Assembly: GCA_947494805.1 (NCBI GenBank)
Contig: CANLWK010000001.1
Location: forward strand, 434,001 to 498,000
DNA: 64,000 nucleotides
From: an uncultured Croceitalea sp.
Lineage (GTDB): Bacteria > Bacteroidota > Bacteroidia > Flavobacteriales > Flavobacteriaceae
Direction: 5' to 3'
The notes below the pieces were generated by a model. That model ran no database searches and was not told where the DNA came from. It was given only the letters and a program-made list of their open reading frames with translations. The position numbers were made by a program, and so were the translations under genes. The first letter of the stretch is position 1; every line of letters begins with the position of its first letter. Positions 9,126 through 18,257 of this stretch are shown here, one piece after another.

Positions 9126-10618
9126 AAAAATCCTCGAAAACAAAGGGAGTTATCAAGCGTCGCGAGATGCTCAAAAAAAGTGGGCTTGCCCTAGTGACAG
9201 CTCCCTTTTATTTTGGTTTGAACTCTTGTGTTAACGGTGCAAAAAAAACAATGGATGCCGATGTTATTATCGTTGGCGCAGGTCTCGCCGGACTTAATGC
9301 TGCTTTGCTGCTTGAACAGGGCGGTTTTAAAGTAAAAATCGTTGAGGCTACCAATAGACTTGGCGGACGTGTTCACACAGCAAAAGAAAGTGATGTTCCT
9401 GGACACCCGGAATTGGGGGGTAATGGCATTGGTGGCGGTTATGCCCGTGTACTTGATGCCACCTCAAAGTATGGTGTTTCCATGGGACCAATGCGGCCAA
9501 GAACAGAATCTCGAAAAGGAGAACTCATTTATCATATTAAGAATAATTTTATCTTGCCCGAAGATTGGCCAACCCATAGGCTTAATACCCTCCCTGAAGG
9601 TTTTCGAAAAGGACTCCCGGCCTACGTGACCTGGGGGCACTTTAGAAAAATAAACCCGTTACCAAAAAATGATTTGACAGCTTGGCGGGACCCAAAATAT
9701 AAGCAATGGGACAAGTCGACCCATGCGGTTTTAAAAGAAGAAGGTTTCTCTGATGATGATATCAAATTGGTCATGGGCACCAATTCGAGTTACGGTGTTG
9801 ATGCGCAAAACATCTCTATCATGATGTATTTTCAAATATTGACCTGGATTGGCCAACAAAATGCATCCACAGGAAAAGGAGGAGCCATTCTTGGTGGAAA
9901 TCAACGATTACCAGAAGCTATGGGGGCCGAGTTCAAGCAAGATATTATGTTGGGGAGTCCAGTGAAAAGCATCGCTTCAGAAGCAGATGCCACAACAATT
10001 ACACTAGACAACGGCAATACCCTGAGAGCATCGTATTGTTTGGTGACCTTGCCTACATCGGCATTGCAACACATACAGATTTCACCGAGTGCTACCGGTA
10101 TGCAACAAAAAGGCTTTCAAAATTTAGAATACACGCCGGTGGTGCAATTACATTTTGTACCCAAGAAAAAATACTGGGAGGAAGATGGCCTACCGCCAAG
10201 CATGTGGTGCGATAATTTGGCCGGGCGTTTTATGGCGTTGAAAAACGATTTGCAGAACCCTGATAGCGTCACAAGTTGTGTGGTATTTTTAAACAGTAAT
10301 GTCGCCCTCGAAATCGATAAAATGAAACAGGAAGACGCAGTTGCTCTAGTGACCAAAACCCTCGAAGACATGCGACCTAGTTTAAAGGGCGCTTTGGATT
10401 TTGTGTATTACTGGACCTGGGTAAGCAACCCGTACGCGGGTGGGGCATACGCCTATTGGAAGCCGGGGCAAATCACTGATTTCGCCAACAACCTTGCCGA
10501 CCCCATCGGTCGTATTCACTTTGCCGGGGAGCATACTGCTGTACTGAACCGAGGTATGGAAGGCGCCATGGAATCAGGTGAACGAGCTGCCTTTGAATTG
10601 ATGGATTTACTGGGTTAA
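9122..10618 (+). CDS. Exported FAD-dependent amine-oxidase-family flavoprotein
   Basis: 498 residues. A Tat-like KRREMLKKSG segment precedes a hydrophobic stretch and a Cys in LNSC (36), suggesting export as a lipoprotein. GAGLAG at 52-57 and NRLGGRV mark the N-terminal FAD site. HFAGEHTA then RGMEGAMESGERAA is the C-terminal FAD site. It is closely related to the 5,682 product (same YWKPGQ-x-x-FAN and MRPS-x-KG segments), so the operon carries two variants of one enzyme. They may act on successive or stereochemically different intermediates. Starts within the stop of the DUF1838-like gene. Confidence 0.87.
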   Translation: MKKSSKTKGVIKRREMLKKSGLALVTAPFYFGLNSCVNGAKKTMDADVIIVGAGLAGLNAALLLEQGGFKVKIVEATNRLGGRVHTAKESDVPGHPELGGNGIGGGYARVLDATSKYGVSMGPMRPRTESRKGELIYHIKNNFILPEDWPTHRLNTLPEGFRKGLPAYVTWGHFRKINPLPKNDLTAWRDPKYKQWDKSTHAVLKEEGFSDDDIKLVMGTNSSYGVDAQNISIMMYFQILTWIGQQNASTGKGGAILGGNQRLPEAMGAEFKQDIMLGSPVKSIASEADATTITLDNGNTLRASYCLVTLPTSALQHIQISPSATGMQQKGFQNLEYTPVVQLHFVPKKKYWEEDGLPPSMWCDNLAGRFMALKNDLQNPDSVTSCVVFLNSNVALEIDKMKQEDAVALVTKTLEDMRPSLKGALDFVYYWTWVSNPYAGGAYAYWKPGQITDFANNLADPIGRIHFAGEHTAVLNRGMEGAMESGERAAFELMDLLG

Positions 10619-10629
10619 TCAAAGAAGGT

Positions 10630-11625
10630 ATGAATAGCATCAAACATAACCTCAACTTTTCGGAAAAAGACCCTTCCATAAAAGGATTTCAAGAAGTTGT
10701 TTTTAGCGTCTCCAACTTGGACGGGTATGTTGATTTCTTTACAAGGGTATGCGGATGGGCACTTGTAAGCCGAGACAAAAGCAGTAATAGCCTAAGCCAC
10801 TTGTGGCACTTAGATCCCTCGGTTGAAATAGAAGAAGCATTGGTTCAAAATAGTGGCGACCACGAAGGATTTGTACGCTTGGTCCGTTTTAAAAATGTGG
10901 AACAACGACAGATTCGTTCCGCTGCCCATATTTGGGATACTGGGGGAATTATCGATATCAACATGCGCACACCTGATATAGCCAGCTTCTACCGTGAATT
11001 GGAAAATGAGGGCTGGAATGGCATTTCAGAACCCAAACGCTACACCTTCCATATCTATGATGTATCAGAGGTGCTTATGAGAGGCCCTGATGGAGTGATA
11101 ATAGCTTTCATGCAGCGCTTTAAGCCACCCTTGGTCGACTTCGACCATATGAAAAAAACCAGCCGGGCTTTTAATTCTTCAGTAGTTGTGCGAGATATGG
11201 AAGCTACCCGTGATTTTTTCATAAATAAACTTGGGTTTGCGCTATTTTTTGAAACCCCTGGCTTGGACAGGGCAACCGGACATAACGTGATTGGTATCCC
11301 TCCTAATGTAAATCATGAAATTACGGTACCTATCGATATCGTTCGTCCTGATATAAACAATTTCGGGTCCATCGAGTACATGCATACGAATGAACTTGCA
11401 GGTAAAGATTGTTCAAATCTTGCCAAGCCTCCCAATCTGGGCATTTTAATGTACCGATTCCCGGTCAGGGATGCAAATGCCTATGCTGCAACATTGGTAA
11501 AACGGGGCTTGGAATTAAATTCCGAAGTACAAGAAATAACAATTCCCCCATATGGAAACCTCAAAGTGTTCTCAGTGCGCTCACCGGATGGTGTATGGAT
11601 TGAGTTCATAGAACTGATTAGCTAA
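10630..11625 (+). CDS. Two-domain VOC (glyoxalase/dioxygenase-fold) protein
   Basis: 331 residues with two vicinal-oxygen-chelate modules. The first starts near residue 17 (EVVFSVSNLDGYVDFF, ending WNGISEPKRY and GPDGVIIAF). The second starts near 180 (SVVVRDMEATRDFFINKLGF, ending SPDGVWIEFIEL). The His at the first ligand position of classical glyoxalases and extradiol dioxygenases is not obvious in either module, so metal binding is uncertain. It is homologous to the products at 16,496 and 20,601. No signal peptide, hence cytoplasmic. A lyase, isomerase or dioxygenase role on a ring-opened intermediate is possible. Confidence 0.72.
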   Translation: MNSIKHNLNFSEKDPSIKGFQEVVFSVSNLDGYVDFFTRVCGWALVSRDKSSNSLSHLWHLDPSVEIEEALVQNSGDHEGFVRLVRFKNVEQRQIRSAAHIWDTGGIIDINMRTPDIASFYRELENEGWNGISEPKRYTFHIYDVSEVLMRGPDGVIIAFMQRFKPPLVDFDHMKKTSRAFNSSVVVRDMEATRDFFINKLGFALFFETPGLDRATGHNVIGIPPNVNHEITVPIDIVRPDINNFGSIEYMHTNELAGKDCSNLAKPPNLGILMYRFPVRDANAYAATLVKRGLELNSEVQEITIPPYGNLKVFSVRSPDGVWIEFIELIS

Positions 11626-11642
11626 TATAAACCATAAACTGA

Positions 11643-12791
11643 ATGCAAAAAATTCACAAAATGCTCTTGCTTGTGCAAATTCCGCTTTTATTTACGGCTT
11701 GCGAGGAAACTAAAGTAGAAGACCAAGTACAAGACTCCAATACGATAAACGAAAAAGTCCTGGTTCGGGCAGATGGCACCTACTCCAAAGTTCCTTTGGA
11801 AAAAGATACCGTTGTGCTCAAAGTGATGCAGACCCGTGTGAAATCACTTTCCCGTTTTCCTTCTATAGAAGAAGGATTGGAAGAAAATATGAAGTACATG
11901 GAACAAATGGCGGAACAGGCCATGAATGAAGGTGACAAACCTGATTTTATATTATTTCATGAATTTCCTTTGACAGGATATTCCTCAGGCACCCGTCAAC
12001 AGAAGCTTCCGTTTACCATAGAAGTACCGGGGCCAGAAACCGAACGCATCGGAAAAATTGCCCAAAAATGTGATTGCTACGTCATTTTCGGAAGTTATGT
12101 CCGTGATGCGGAATGGCCCGACCACATATTGAGCATCAATACGGTTATGGGAAGGGATGGAAAAGTAGCCAAAACCTTTTGGAAATCAAGGAACATCAAA
12201 CGGCTTTATAAAGACCGTGAAATCACTACCACGACCATTGAGGCCGTTCGCGACTCTTATCGCAAAAAATACGGTATCGAAGAGGAGTTTCCGGTACTAC
12301 AGACCGAGTTTGGAAATATTGCGGTCAGTACGGTTCAATTTGACCCGTTCATTTATGCCGCGTTCGCCATGCGAGGTACTGAAATTATGTTGCGCACGGC
12401 CACCCTTTTCGCTGAAGAGGATGTCGTTTTTACCGCTTGGAGCAACGATTTTTATTCGGCGATGGCAAATTTCACACTTCCGGTAAGTACAGGTTACAAT
12501 GCAGGGGAATCAGTCATAGTAGGACCTGATGGGACTATACTTGCAAAGCATCCTAGTAAAGAAGAAGACGGAATTGTTGAAGCTAAAATTCCTATTGCCA
12601 CTTTTAGAAAAGACAGGACCATTCCAAACTATGCCCTTGAAATGACCAAACCCGTTTTTAATCAATACCGGCAAGAAATTCCTATCAACCATTTAGAAAT
12701 GCCTACGGAATCCTTACCAAAAACAGGTGCCGAAATGAAAGTATTAATGGATAGTATCAGTCGTTACAGTCCCCCTAAAAAAGCCAATTGA
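11643..12791 (+). CDS. Nitrilase-fold (carbon-nitrogen hydrolase) lipoprotein, catalytic Cys apparently absent
   Basis: 382 residues starting with a lipoprotein signal (lipobox FTAC, Cys20). The catalytic Glu of the nitrilase superfamily is seen in FHEFPLTGY, and a Lys-rich segment (FWKSRNIKRLYKD) follows at the expected place. The nucleophile segment, normally G-x-x-x-C-Y-D, reads IAVSTVQFDPF here and holds no Cys, although the following RGTEIML matches the family. The protein may therefore be a catalytically dead or repurposed member, possibly ligand-binding. It lies in the operon between two VOC genes. C-terminal ~50 residues are outside the domain. Confidence 0.7.
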   Translation: MQKIHKMLLLVQIPLLFTACEETKVEDQVQDSNTINEKVLVRADGTYSKVPLEKDTVVLKVMQTRVKSLSRFPSIEEGLEENMKYMEQMAEQAMNEGDKPDFILFHEFPLTGYSSGTRQQKLPFTIEVPGPETERIGKIAQKCDCYVIFGSYVRDAEWPDHILSINTVMGRDGKVAKTFWKSRNIKRLYKDREITTTTIEAVRDSYRKKYGIEEEFPVLQTEFGNIAVSTVQFDPFIYAAFAMRGTEIMLRTATLFAEEDVVFTAWSNDFYSAMANFTLPVSTGYNAGESVIVGPDGTILAKHPSKEEDGIVEAKIPIATFRKDRTIPNYALEMTKPVFNQYRQEIPINHLEMPTESLPKTGAEMKVLMDSISRYSPPKKAN

Positions 12792-12793
12792 TT

Positions 12794-13228
12794 ATGGCAT
12801 TATTCTACAAAAGAATTACACTTTGCGTTGCCGATTTGGAACGCTCGCTTAAAATTTACAGGGATATCTTAGGATTTAGCATCAACTATATGCAACCCTC
12901 GGAGAAAGACTCGTTTTCCTATCCGGTCTTCAATATTCCGAACGAGGCCAATTTAAATTTCGCCACGCTCGATAGCCCTTCACAAGAACGCACTTTTGCC
13001 CTTACCGAGATTAAAGGCGTGCCCTTGCCCAAGCCAGAGGGAATCCATATGTCCGCCTCGGTCATCAAGGTAGATGATCTACATGCTATCATCTCAAAAA
13101 TAAAGGCTTTGGGTTTAAAAACCACCGATGTCAAAACCGACGAAAATGAATATGCCTCTTTCATTGAACAGGCATTTGTAGATTTTGATGGGCATTTAAT
13201 CGTCTTGTATCAAATGTTGAACACCTAG
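12794..13228 (+). CDS. VOC-family protein, single domain
   Basis: 144 residues. ATG at 12794 is chosen over an in-frame TTG six bases upstream. One glyoxalase-type module: FYKRITLCVADLERSLKIYRD at the start, FVDFDGHLIVLYQML at the end. The C-terminal Asp-His region differs from the Glu of classical glyoxalase I. It is unlike the two-domain VOC proteins of the island in length and sequence. Cytoplasmic. Function unknown; isomerase, lyase or dioxygenase possible. Confidence 0.7.
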   Translation: MALFYKRITLCVADLERSLKIYRDILGFSINYMQPSEKDSFSYPVFNIPNEANLNFATLDSPSQERTFALTEIKGVPLPKPEGIHMSASVIKVDDLHAIISKIKALGLKTTDVKTDENEYASFIEQAFVDFDGHLIVLYQMLNT

Positions 13229-13239
13229 AACGTATAGTT

Positions 13240-14250
13240 ATGAAACAATGGGTAATGGCCCGGCGGCCTATCGGGTTGGTCAAACCAAGTGATTTTAAAC
13301 TCGAGGAAGTCCCCATTCCTACTATTAAGGACGGCGAGGTTTTGGTCAAAACGCTATACCTTGGCGTGGCTCCGGTCATGTTAAGATATATGACCAACGA
13401 GACCACTTTTGAACGGCCCATGGAAGTTGGTGATGTGATGATCGGTCGTGGTGTAGGTCGTGTTGTAGAAAGCAAATCCGCTGTTTTTCAGATTGGCGAT
13501 ATTCTGCAGACCAAATTAGGTTGGCGTGAATATGGTGTTATCGAAGATAAGCCGCACTATATGACCTATAAGATGATCAGTACTGATTTGAGTCTCTCCT
13601 ATGGTGTTGGTGTCTTGGGCATGAACGGATTTACTTCGCTTTTGGGCATGCAAGATATTTGTAGGGTAAAACCAAATGACAAGGTCTTGGTTTCAGGTGC
13701 GGCAGGTAGTGTGGGAAGTATGACCGGATTCGTAGCCAAAGCCCTTGGTGCCTCAAAAGTTGTTGGAATCGCCGGAGGGCCCAAAAAATGCAGTTTGCTT
13801 ATCCAAAAACTGGGTTATGACGCCGCTATTGACTACAAGGCGGAAGATAGGTGCAAAAAATTGGATGTACATTTTCCTAATGGTATTGATGTTTTCTTTG
13901 ATAATGTAGGAGGCGAACTACTTGATGAGGTCTTGGCACGTATCAACCGGCGTGCCCGCATTGCAATCTGCGGAAGAATCTCTGAATATTTAATTCCACC
14001 TGAGGAATACCATCGTCCTAGAAATATGTATCGAATTGGATTGAAAGATGCTAAAATGGAAGGTTTCTTTGTGTATGATTACCAAGAAAACTATCCTGAA
14101 TATGAAAGACAATTGGCACAATGGATTCGGGAGGGAAAATTACAACCGCTAGAAGATATCGGTTTTGGTCTTGAAGAAATGCCAAACGCTTTGATAAGTC
14201 TCTACCTAGGCACCAACGGGGGTACCCGTATGGTCAAAGTTGAAATGTAA
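13240..14250 (+). CDS. Zinc-less MDR-family NADPH-dependent reductase
   Basis: 336 residues, paralogue of the product at 2,475 with equal length. GRGVGRVVES is at 69-78, the nucleotide-binding AAGSVGS at 154-160 and FDNVGGELLDEVL follows. This subfamily reduces C=C bonds conjugated to carbonyls. It follows the VOC gene by 11 bases in the operon that begins with cytochrome c. A role in saturating an unsaturated breakdown intermediate fits but is inferred. Confidence 0.85.
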   Translation: MKQWVMARRPIGLVKPSDFKLEEVPIPTIKDGEVLVKTLYLGVAPVMLRYMTNETTFERPMEVGDVMIGRGVGRVVESKSAVFQIGDILQTKLGWREYGVIEDKPHYMTYKMISTDLSLSYGVGVLGMNGFTSLLGMQDICRVKPNDKVLVSGAAGSVGSMTGFVAKALGASKVVGIAGGPKKCSLLIQKLGYDAAIDYKAEDRCKKLDVHFPNGIDVFFDNVGGELLDEVLARINRRARIAICGRISEYLIPPEEYHRPRNMYRIGLKDAKMEGFFVYDYQENYPEYERQLAQWIREGKLQPLEDIGFGLEEMPNALISLYLGTNGGTRMVKVEM

Positions 14251-14261
14251 ACTAAACTACC

Positions 14262-14675
14262 ATGATATTTAAAATACTTGATAAACTCAATAGATTCAAA
14301 GAGTATGCCCCCATGTTCCTTAGGGCTGTCTTCCTTTACTACTTGATCAGCTCGCTTTCCAGCGGCATTTATACCCCTGCGTACGCTGAAAAGTTTTCAA
14401 AGAACTTAACCGGGCTTGGTTTTCCAATTCCGTTGTTCTTTTCTTATCTGGGAATTTGGAGTGTACTTATTGGATACACATTGGTCGTCATCGGATACAA
14501 AGTGCGCTTGGCGGCGATTCCGCTGATCATTTATTTTGCGGTTGCACTGTTGACGTACCACATTCCTGAAGGTCATGGGGTCCGAGAAAGTTTCTCGGCC
14601 ATTATGCTAATGCTTTTGGCATGTTTTCTACTTATCAATGGAGCAGGAAAACCCTCAATCGATGAGCGACTTTAA
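14262..14675 (+). CDS. Small integral membrane protein, DoxX-like
   Basis: 137 residues with four predicted membrane helices (about 18-36, 58-82, 85-103, 112-130). Size and helix spacing fit the DoxX/DoxD-like superfamily, whose members are often found beside respiratory or redox enzymes. It is the last gene of the plus operon. Its stop overlaps the end of the convergent MFS gene by four bases. Function unknown; coupling of the upstream dehydrogenases to the quinone pool is one possibility. Confidence 0.55.
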   Translation: MIFKILDKLNRFKEYAPMFLRAVFLYYLISSLSSGIYTPAYAEKFSKNLTGLGFPIPLFFSYLGIWSVLIGYTLVVIGYKVRLAAIPLIIYFAVALLTYHIPEGHGVRESFSAIMLMLLACFLLINGAGKPSIDERL

Positions 14676-15907
14676 ATTTCGAAGGTAGTCTCTGTAGTTT
14701 CGGCAATTGGTTTTATAAAGAACGATATAACGAAAGCAATGCTTAGCAGCACAACCACTACCCAAAAACTGGCACTATATGAACCCGTTTGGTCTGAAAT
14801 AACTCCTGTAAGCCAAGCCCCAAGTCCAGAACCGATTCCTTCAAAAACGGAAATTATTCCTCCTATTTTTCCGGCTGACTTAACACCAAAGGTGGTAATA
14901 ATGATATAATTCAGTAAGGTATAAAGCCCTCCCCAACCAATTCCGACAGCAATTAAAGCAGGCCAAACCAAAGATTCGGTATTCATCGCAATACCAACCG
15001 TACCCAAGGCCATCAATGCCACCTGAATTTTAAACAATTTATGCTCGTTAATGAATTCAGTAACAACACCTGAAGTCAATTTTGCAATCAAGATTATTGC
15101 AAAGAATATACTGAATGCATTTGCAGCTCCTCCGACTGAGAAATTAAGCTCTCGCAAATACAAAAAGAGATTGCTAATAATCCCCATAATACTGTAAAAG
15201 CAACAGATGCCTGCAAAACAGATTGCCCAGAAAACAGGTGTTTTTAAGGCTTGCTTCAAATTCAGTTCAACCAACCCGGTTTCTTGATCTTTCTCCGTGG
15301 TATCACTGGCTTCTTTCTTATACTTGATGGGCCTTATTAAAATGGCCAACAGAATCAATATAATAATCGGAATGACCGCTTCGTATTGAAATGCAGCACG
15401 CCAGCCTACAGACTCCAACAATGGCTTGCCTATTTGAGGAATGATAATCCCGCCCGCAGACGTCCCGGCCAAAGCAATGCCTATGGCGGTACCTCTTCTT
15501 TTCGTAACCCTTTGCGATACCATGATAATAGTAGCCAATGTACCCGCACCCGAAACCGCAAAAGCGAATGCGAAATGGATGGCGTACATATGAAAGGTTG
15601 TCTGAATCAAAGAATATAAATAGTACAGCACGGCTATCATCGCCAAACCGATGATCATCATTTTTTTTACACCGTACCTATCTATAATCGCTCCCACGAA
15701 AGGCATTATGAAAGATGCGGCCACCAAATTCACCAAATCCCTAAACTTTAATTCAGATTTTGTCCATCCAAATTCATTCAAGATAGCTTCGTCAAAAATG
15801 GTAATTCCAGAGAAGGTCATACCGTTTGTGACTATTAAAAGAATGGTGCCTAAAATGGCGATTCCAAGTACTTTTAAAAATGTTTCGTCAGTTTGTTTTG
15901 AATCCAA
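14672..15907 (-). CDS. MFS transporter
   Basis: 411 residues, about 12 membrane helices. The cytoplasmic loop motif GAIIDRYGVKKMM near 75-87 is the MFS signature between helices 2 and 3. Overall it resembles the monocarboxylate / oxalate-formate antiporter group. It is the distal gene of the minus operon that starts at 21,563 with a VOC gene. It likely imports or exports an organic acid or a ring-cleaved intermediate. Confidence 0.82.
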   Translation of the reverse strand: MDSKQTDETFLKVLGIAILGTILLIVTNGMTFSGITIFDEAILNEFGWTKSELKFRDLVNLVAASFIMPFVGAIIDRYGVKKMMIIGLAMIAVLYYLYSLIQTTFHMYAIHFAFAFAVSGAGTLATIIMVSQRVTKRRGTAIGIALAGTSAGGIIIPQIGKPLLESVGWRAAFQYEAVIPIIILILLAILIRPIKYKKEASDTTEKDQETGLVELNLKQALKTPVFWAICFAGICCFYSIMGIISNLFLYLRELNFSVGGAANAFSIFFAIILIAKLTSGVVTEFINEHKLFKIQVALMALGTVGIAMNTESLVWPALIAVGIGWGGLYTLLNYIIITTFGVKSAGKIGGIISVFEGIGSGLGAWLTGVISDQTGSYSASFWVVVVLLSIAFVISFFIKPIAETTETTFEI

Positions 15908-15923
15908 AATCGCTTGGTTTTAG

Positions 15924-16496
15924 TTAGTTGTCTTCAATCTTGATATAGTCAATAGGTGTGTCATAGGGTGTAAGTTTTACACCATCTTTTCTAACGATTT
16001 CCATAACGGACAGATGTCCATCAGAAAGGGTTTCGGTTAGTTGAAAGGTCATTCCAGGGCCAATAATTCCAATATGATTCGTGGTGAATTGGTCCGTTTC
16101 CATTAGGGTGTATTCAGCTATACCAAACGGACGGATTGATAAATCGTTATACTGCAATACAAAATCCTCATTGGCGTTCGTAGCTTCCTCTGGCTTGAAT
16201 TTTTCAGGTATCTGAACGGATTGCAGGAAGACCTTGCTCTTTCCATCCGAGGTCAAATAAAACAACAAAGGTTTTAGGTCCATCTCCCTACCGGGATACG
16301 TATAATAACTTTCCTCCAATACATAAATACCTTCATGCCCTTCGGGCCTATTTAGTACTCGATGGCTAAAAATGTCCGTAACGTGTCTTGCATATGGGTG
16401 CACCTGCTTTCCTGCTTTTGTTTCAGCTTCAACCTGTGCGGCATTATCAAGCGTGCCACAGAGTATTTCACAAAATCTTTTTAGTACTTTATCCAT
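15924..16496 (-). CDS. Unknown protein, possibly a divergent CpcT/CpeT-like member
   Basis: 190 residues without a signal peptide. An opening LCGTLDNAAQV segment, YVLEESYYTY and LQSVQIP in that order recall the (W/L)xGxxDNxxQ, YxEExY and QRIYxL pattern of CpcT/CpeT proteins, but the similarity is weak and the GC...C region is missing. Its start overlaps the stop of the upstream VOC gene by one base (TAATG), so the two are translationally coupled. If the guess is right this would be the only cytoplasmic member in the window. Confidence 0.45.
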   Translation of the reverse strand: MDKVLKRFCEILCGTLDNAAQVEAETKAGKQVHPYARHVTDIFSHRVLNRPEGHEGIYVLEESYYTYPGREMDLKPLLFYLTSDGKSKVFLQSVQIPEKFKPEEATNANEDFVLQYNDLSIRPFGIAEYTLMETDQFTTNHIGIIGPGMTFQLTETLSDGHLSVMEIVRKDGVKLTPYDTPIDYIKIEDN

Positions 16497-17497
16497 TAGT
16501 TCTGTTGAAAAATTTCTACATAAAATCCGTTCGGAGTTTCCAAAAGACAGGCTTTACCATCTCCTAAAATATAATCTGATACTTCTTGAATATCGGAAAC
16601 GACCTTTATGCCATTACTCTTCGCATTTTGAATGACTTTATTGATATCTGACGTATGAAAGCTGTACATGCCAAGACCCTGGTTAGGAACACAACTTTGG
16701 ACTCCCGTATCAATCATATTACCATCTTTAAAATCCAAAAGCAAGTAGTGGTTTTGTTGTGCCTCAGGGGCATAAATTCCACAAAAGCGGAACGGGGTTC
16801 CCGTATTGACCCCCAAAGCTCCATCTTCGGCAGCCTCCCAAACAGCATCAAATAAAATATAATGCTCAAGAACATTGGTATAAAAAGCTACCTCGGCATC
16901 AGAATCTTTGGCCACAAATGCGGAATATCCTGGTCCACCAAAACCATCTGACGGGTCACAAGGTGCCAACTGCGGATAATTTACCCTTTCGATTCCCACG
17001 CAGTGCAGATAATCGGGTCCTTGATAAATGGTCTCCAGATATTGTCCTACATCCCCGTTGGCCCTCACAATATCTCCCAATTGCATGGGAGCCATGGCTT
17101 TGACGCCATATTTCTGCATTCTTTTGTCCATTTTTTTTGCATCCGATGTTGGAAAGCCCAAAGAAAAAGATCCCAATTCGTACGAACTGTAACTCTTATG
17201 AATTTGAGGAGTTGGTGTTTTCAGGTGGAGAATTCTGAGTTGGATTAGGCTTGGAACCGCGGGTCTATAGCAATGATACAAATCATAGTCCACATCAGCT
17301 GGAATATTCCAAAAGGCACGCTGTGCACTTTTCTCCTCTTGTGTTAGTTCAACGGCATCCATATTCATTTTCATGATTTCGCCATAGAAGTGCTCGTAAC
17401 CCTCTAAATCTACCGTACATAGGGTAGCTGTATGAATATAACTTGTTAGGGCTTCTTTACCTATCCCTTTTGGGATGTTCAATGTTGTCTTCTCCAC
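16496..17497 (-). CDS. Two-domain VOC (glyoxalase/dioxygenase-fold) protein
   Basis: 333 residues. First module from about residue 20 (IHTATLCTVDLEGYEHFY), second from about 190 (YSAFVAKDSDAEVAFYTNVLEHY) ending LLETPNGFYVEIFQ, which carries the Glu expected at the last metal-ligand position. It is a more distant relative of the VOC proteins at 10,630 and 20,601. Cytoplasmic and coupled to the next gene by one-base overlap. Function on a ring-opened intermediate is inferred only from context. Confidence 0.7.
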   Translation of the reverse strand: MEKTTLNIPKGIGKEALTSYIHTATLCTVDLEGYEHFYGEIMKMNMDAVELTQEEKSAQRAFWNIPADVDYDLYHCYRPAVPSLIQLRILHLKTPTPQIHKSYSSYELGSFSLGFPTSDAKKMDKRMQKYGVKAMAPMQLGDIVRANGDVGQYLETIYQGPDYLHCVGIERVNYPQLAPCDPSDGFGGPGYSAFVAKDSDAEVAFYTNVLEHYILFDAVWEAAEDGALGVNTGTPFRFCGIYAPEAQQNHYLLLDFKDGNMIDTGVQSCVPNQGLGMYSFHTSDINKVIQNAKSNGIKVVSDIQEVSDYILGDGKACLLETPNGFYVEIFQQN

Positions 17498-17510
17498 AAA
17501 TCTTAATTCT

Positions 17511-18233
17511 CTATTTTATTTTATCTAAACTGTGATAGGCATAATTTGCTGCCGTAGATAACAGTTCATCGGTATCAAGTTTTGTAATCTTATCACGATA
17601 TGCAAAAACATCTTTGGTAAGCCGTACTTGATAATTAAAGACACTATTGCCAAATGCGCAGTCTTTTCCGTTCATGTTCATGTCATAGGCATCGCCATCT
17701 TTTTTGACGATCAAATCACATTTATCTGGATACCCATTTATTTCCTCAACAGATAGATTGGCCAATACTTTAGGATTCTTCCAGGCCCCTACATATTTCT
17801 TCTTGTCTTTAAACGGCCACATTTTTACTCGAATGGTTTTCGTAGAATCAATATCCAGTGTATATATACGTTGCCTGTAAATACTATCAGGTTGATGGTC
17901 TCTGTATTCTTCTACATACAATACATTTTTTCCGATAGCAGGATTGTCGACCTTGATGTAATGCGACTCTATCTGTAACCATCCATCTTTGCCAGTATTA
18001 TCTAACAGCCAAATAGCTTCACCTCGATTTTTGGCCTCCTCAATTTGTCGGTCATTATTGTACTTTCCGGGCCAAAAACTCATGATTTCCGTTAATTGTT
18101 CTTCAGCAGTTGTTGCAACCTTTACTTCAGTTTCAACCTTTTCAGGTGTTTCTGTTTTTTTTTGTTCCTTACAAGCTACAATTGCTATCACCAGTAGGAG
18201 GACGTAAAACAATTTTTGACTTGTTTTGTTCAT
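17511..18233 (-). CDS. CpcT/CpeT-like lipoprotein
   Basis: 240 residues with lipobox VAC (Cys21). The family pattern is clear: FWPGKYNNDRQIEEA near 53-67, NVLYVEEYRDHQPDSIYRQR around 105-124, then KCDLIVKKDGDAYDMNMNG with a following Cys, and a strand run ending FAYRDKI. The YRQR(I/V)Y element is typical of CpcT/CpeT. In cyanobacteria such proteins handle phycobilins. Here it sits in an operon with VOC, SUMF1-fold, peroxiredoxin and DUF1838-like genes. A periplasmic or outer-membrane ligand-binding role is inferred. Confidence 0.72.
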   Translation of the reverse strand: MNKTSQKLFYVLLLVIAIVACKEQKKTETPEKVETEVKVATTAEEQLTEIMSFWPGKYNNDRQIEEAKNRGEAIWLLDNTGKDGWLQIESHYIKVDNPAIGKNVLYVEEYRDHQPDSIYRQRIYTLDIDSTKTIRVKMWPFKDKKKYVGAWKNPKVLANLSVEEINGYPDKCDLIVKKDGDAYDMNMNGKDCAFGNSVFNYQVRLTKDVFAYRDKITKLDTDELLSTAANYAYHSLDKIK

Positions 18234-18257
18234 CTTTGTGTTTTTAAAAAGTGTTAT

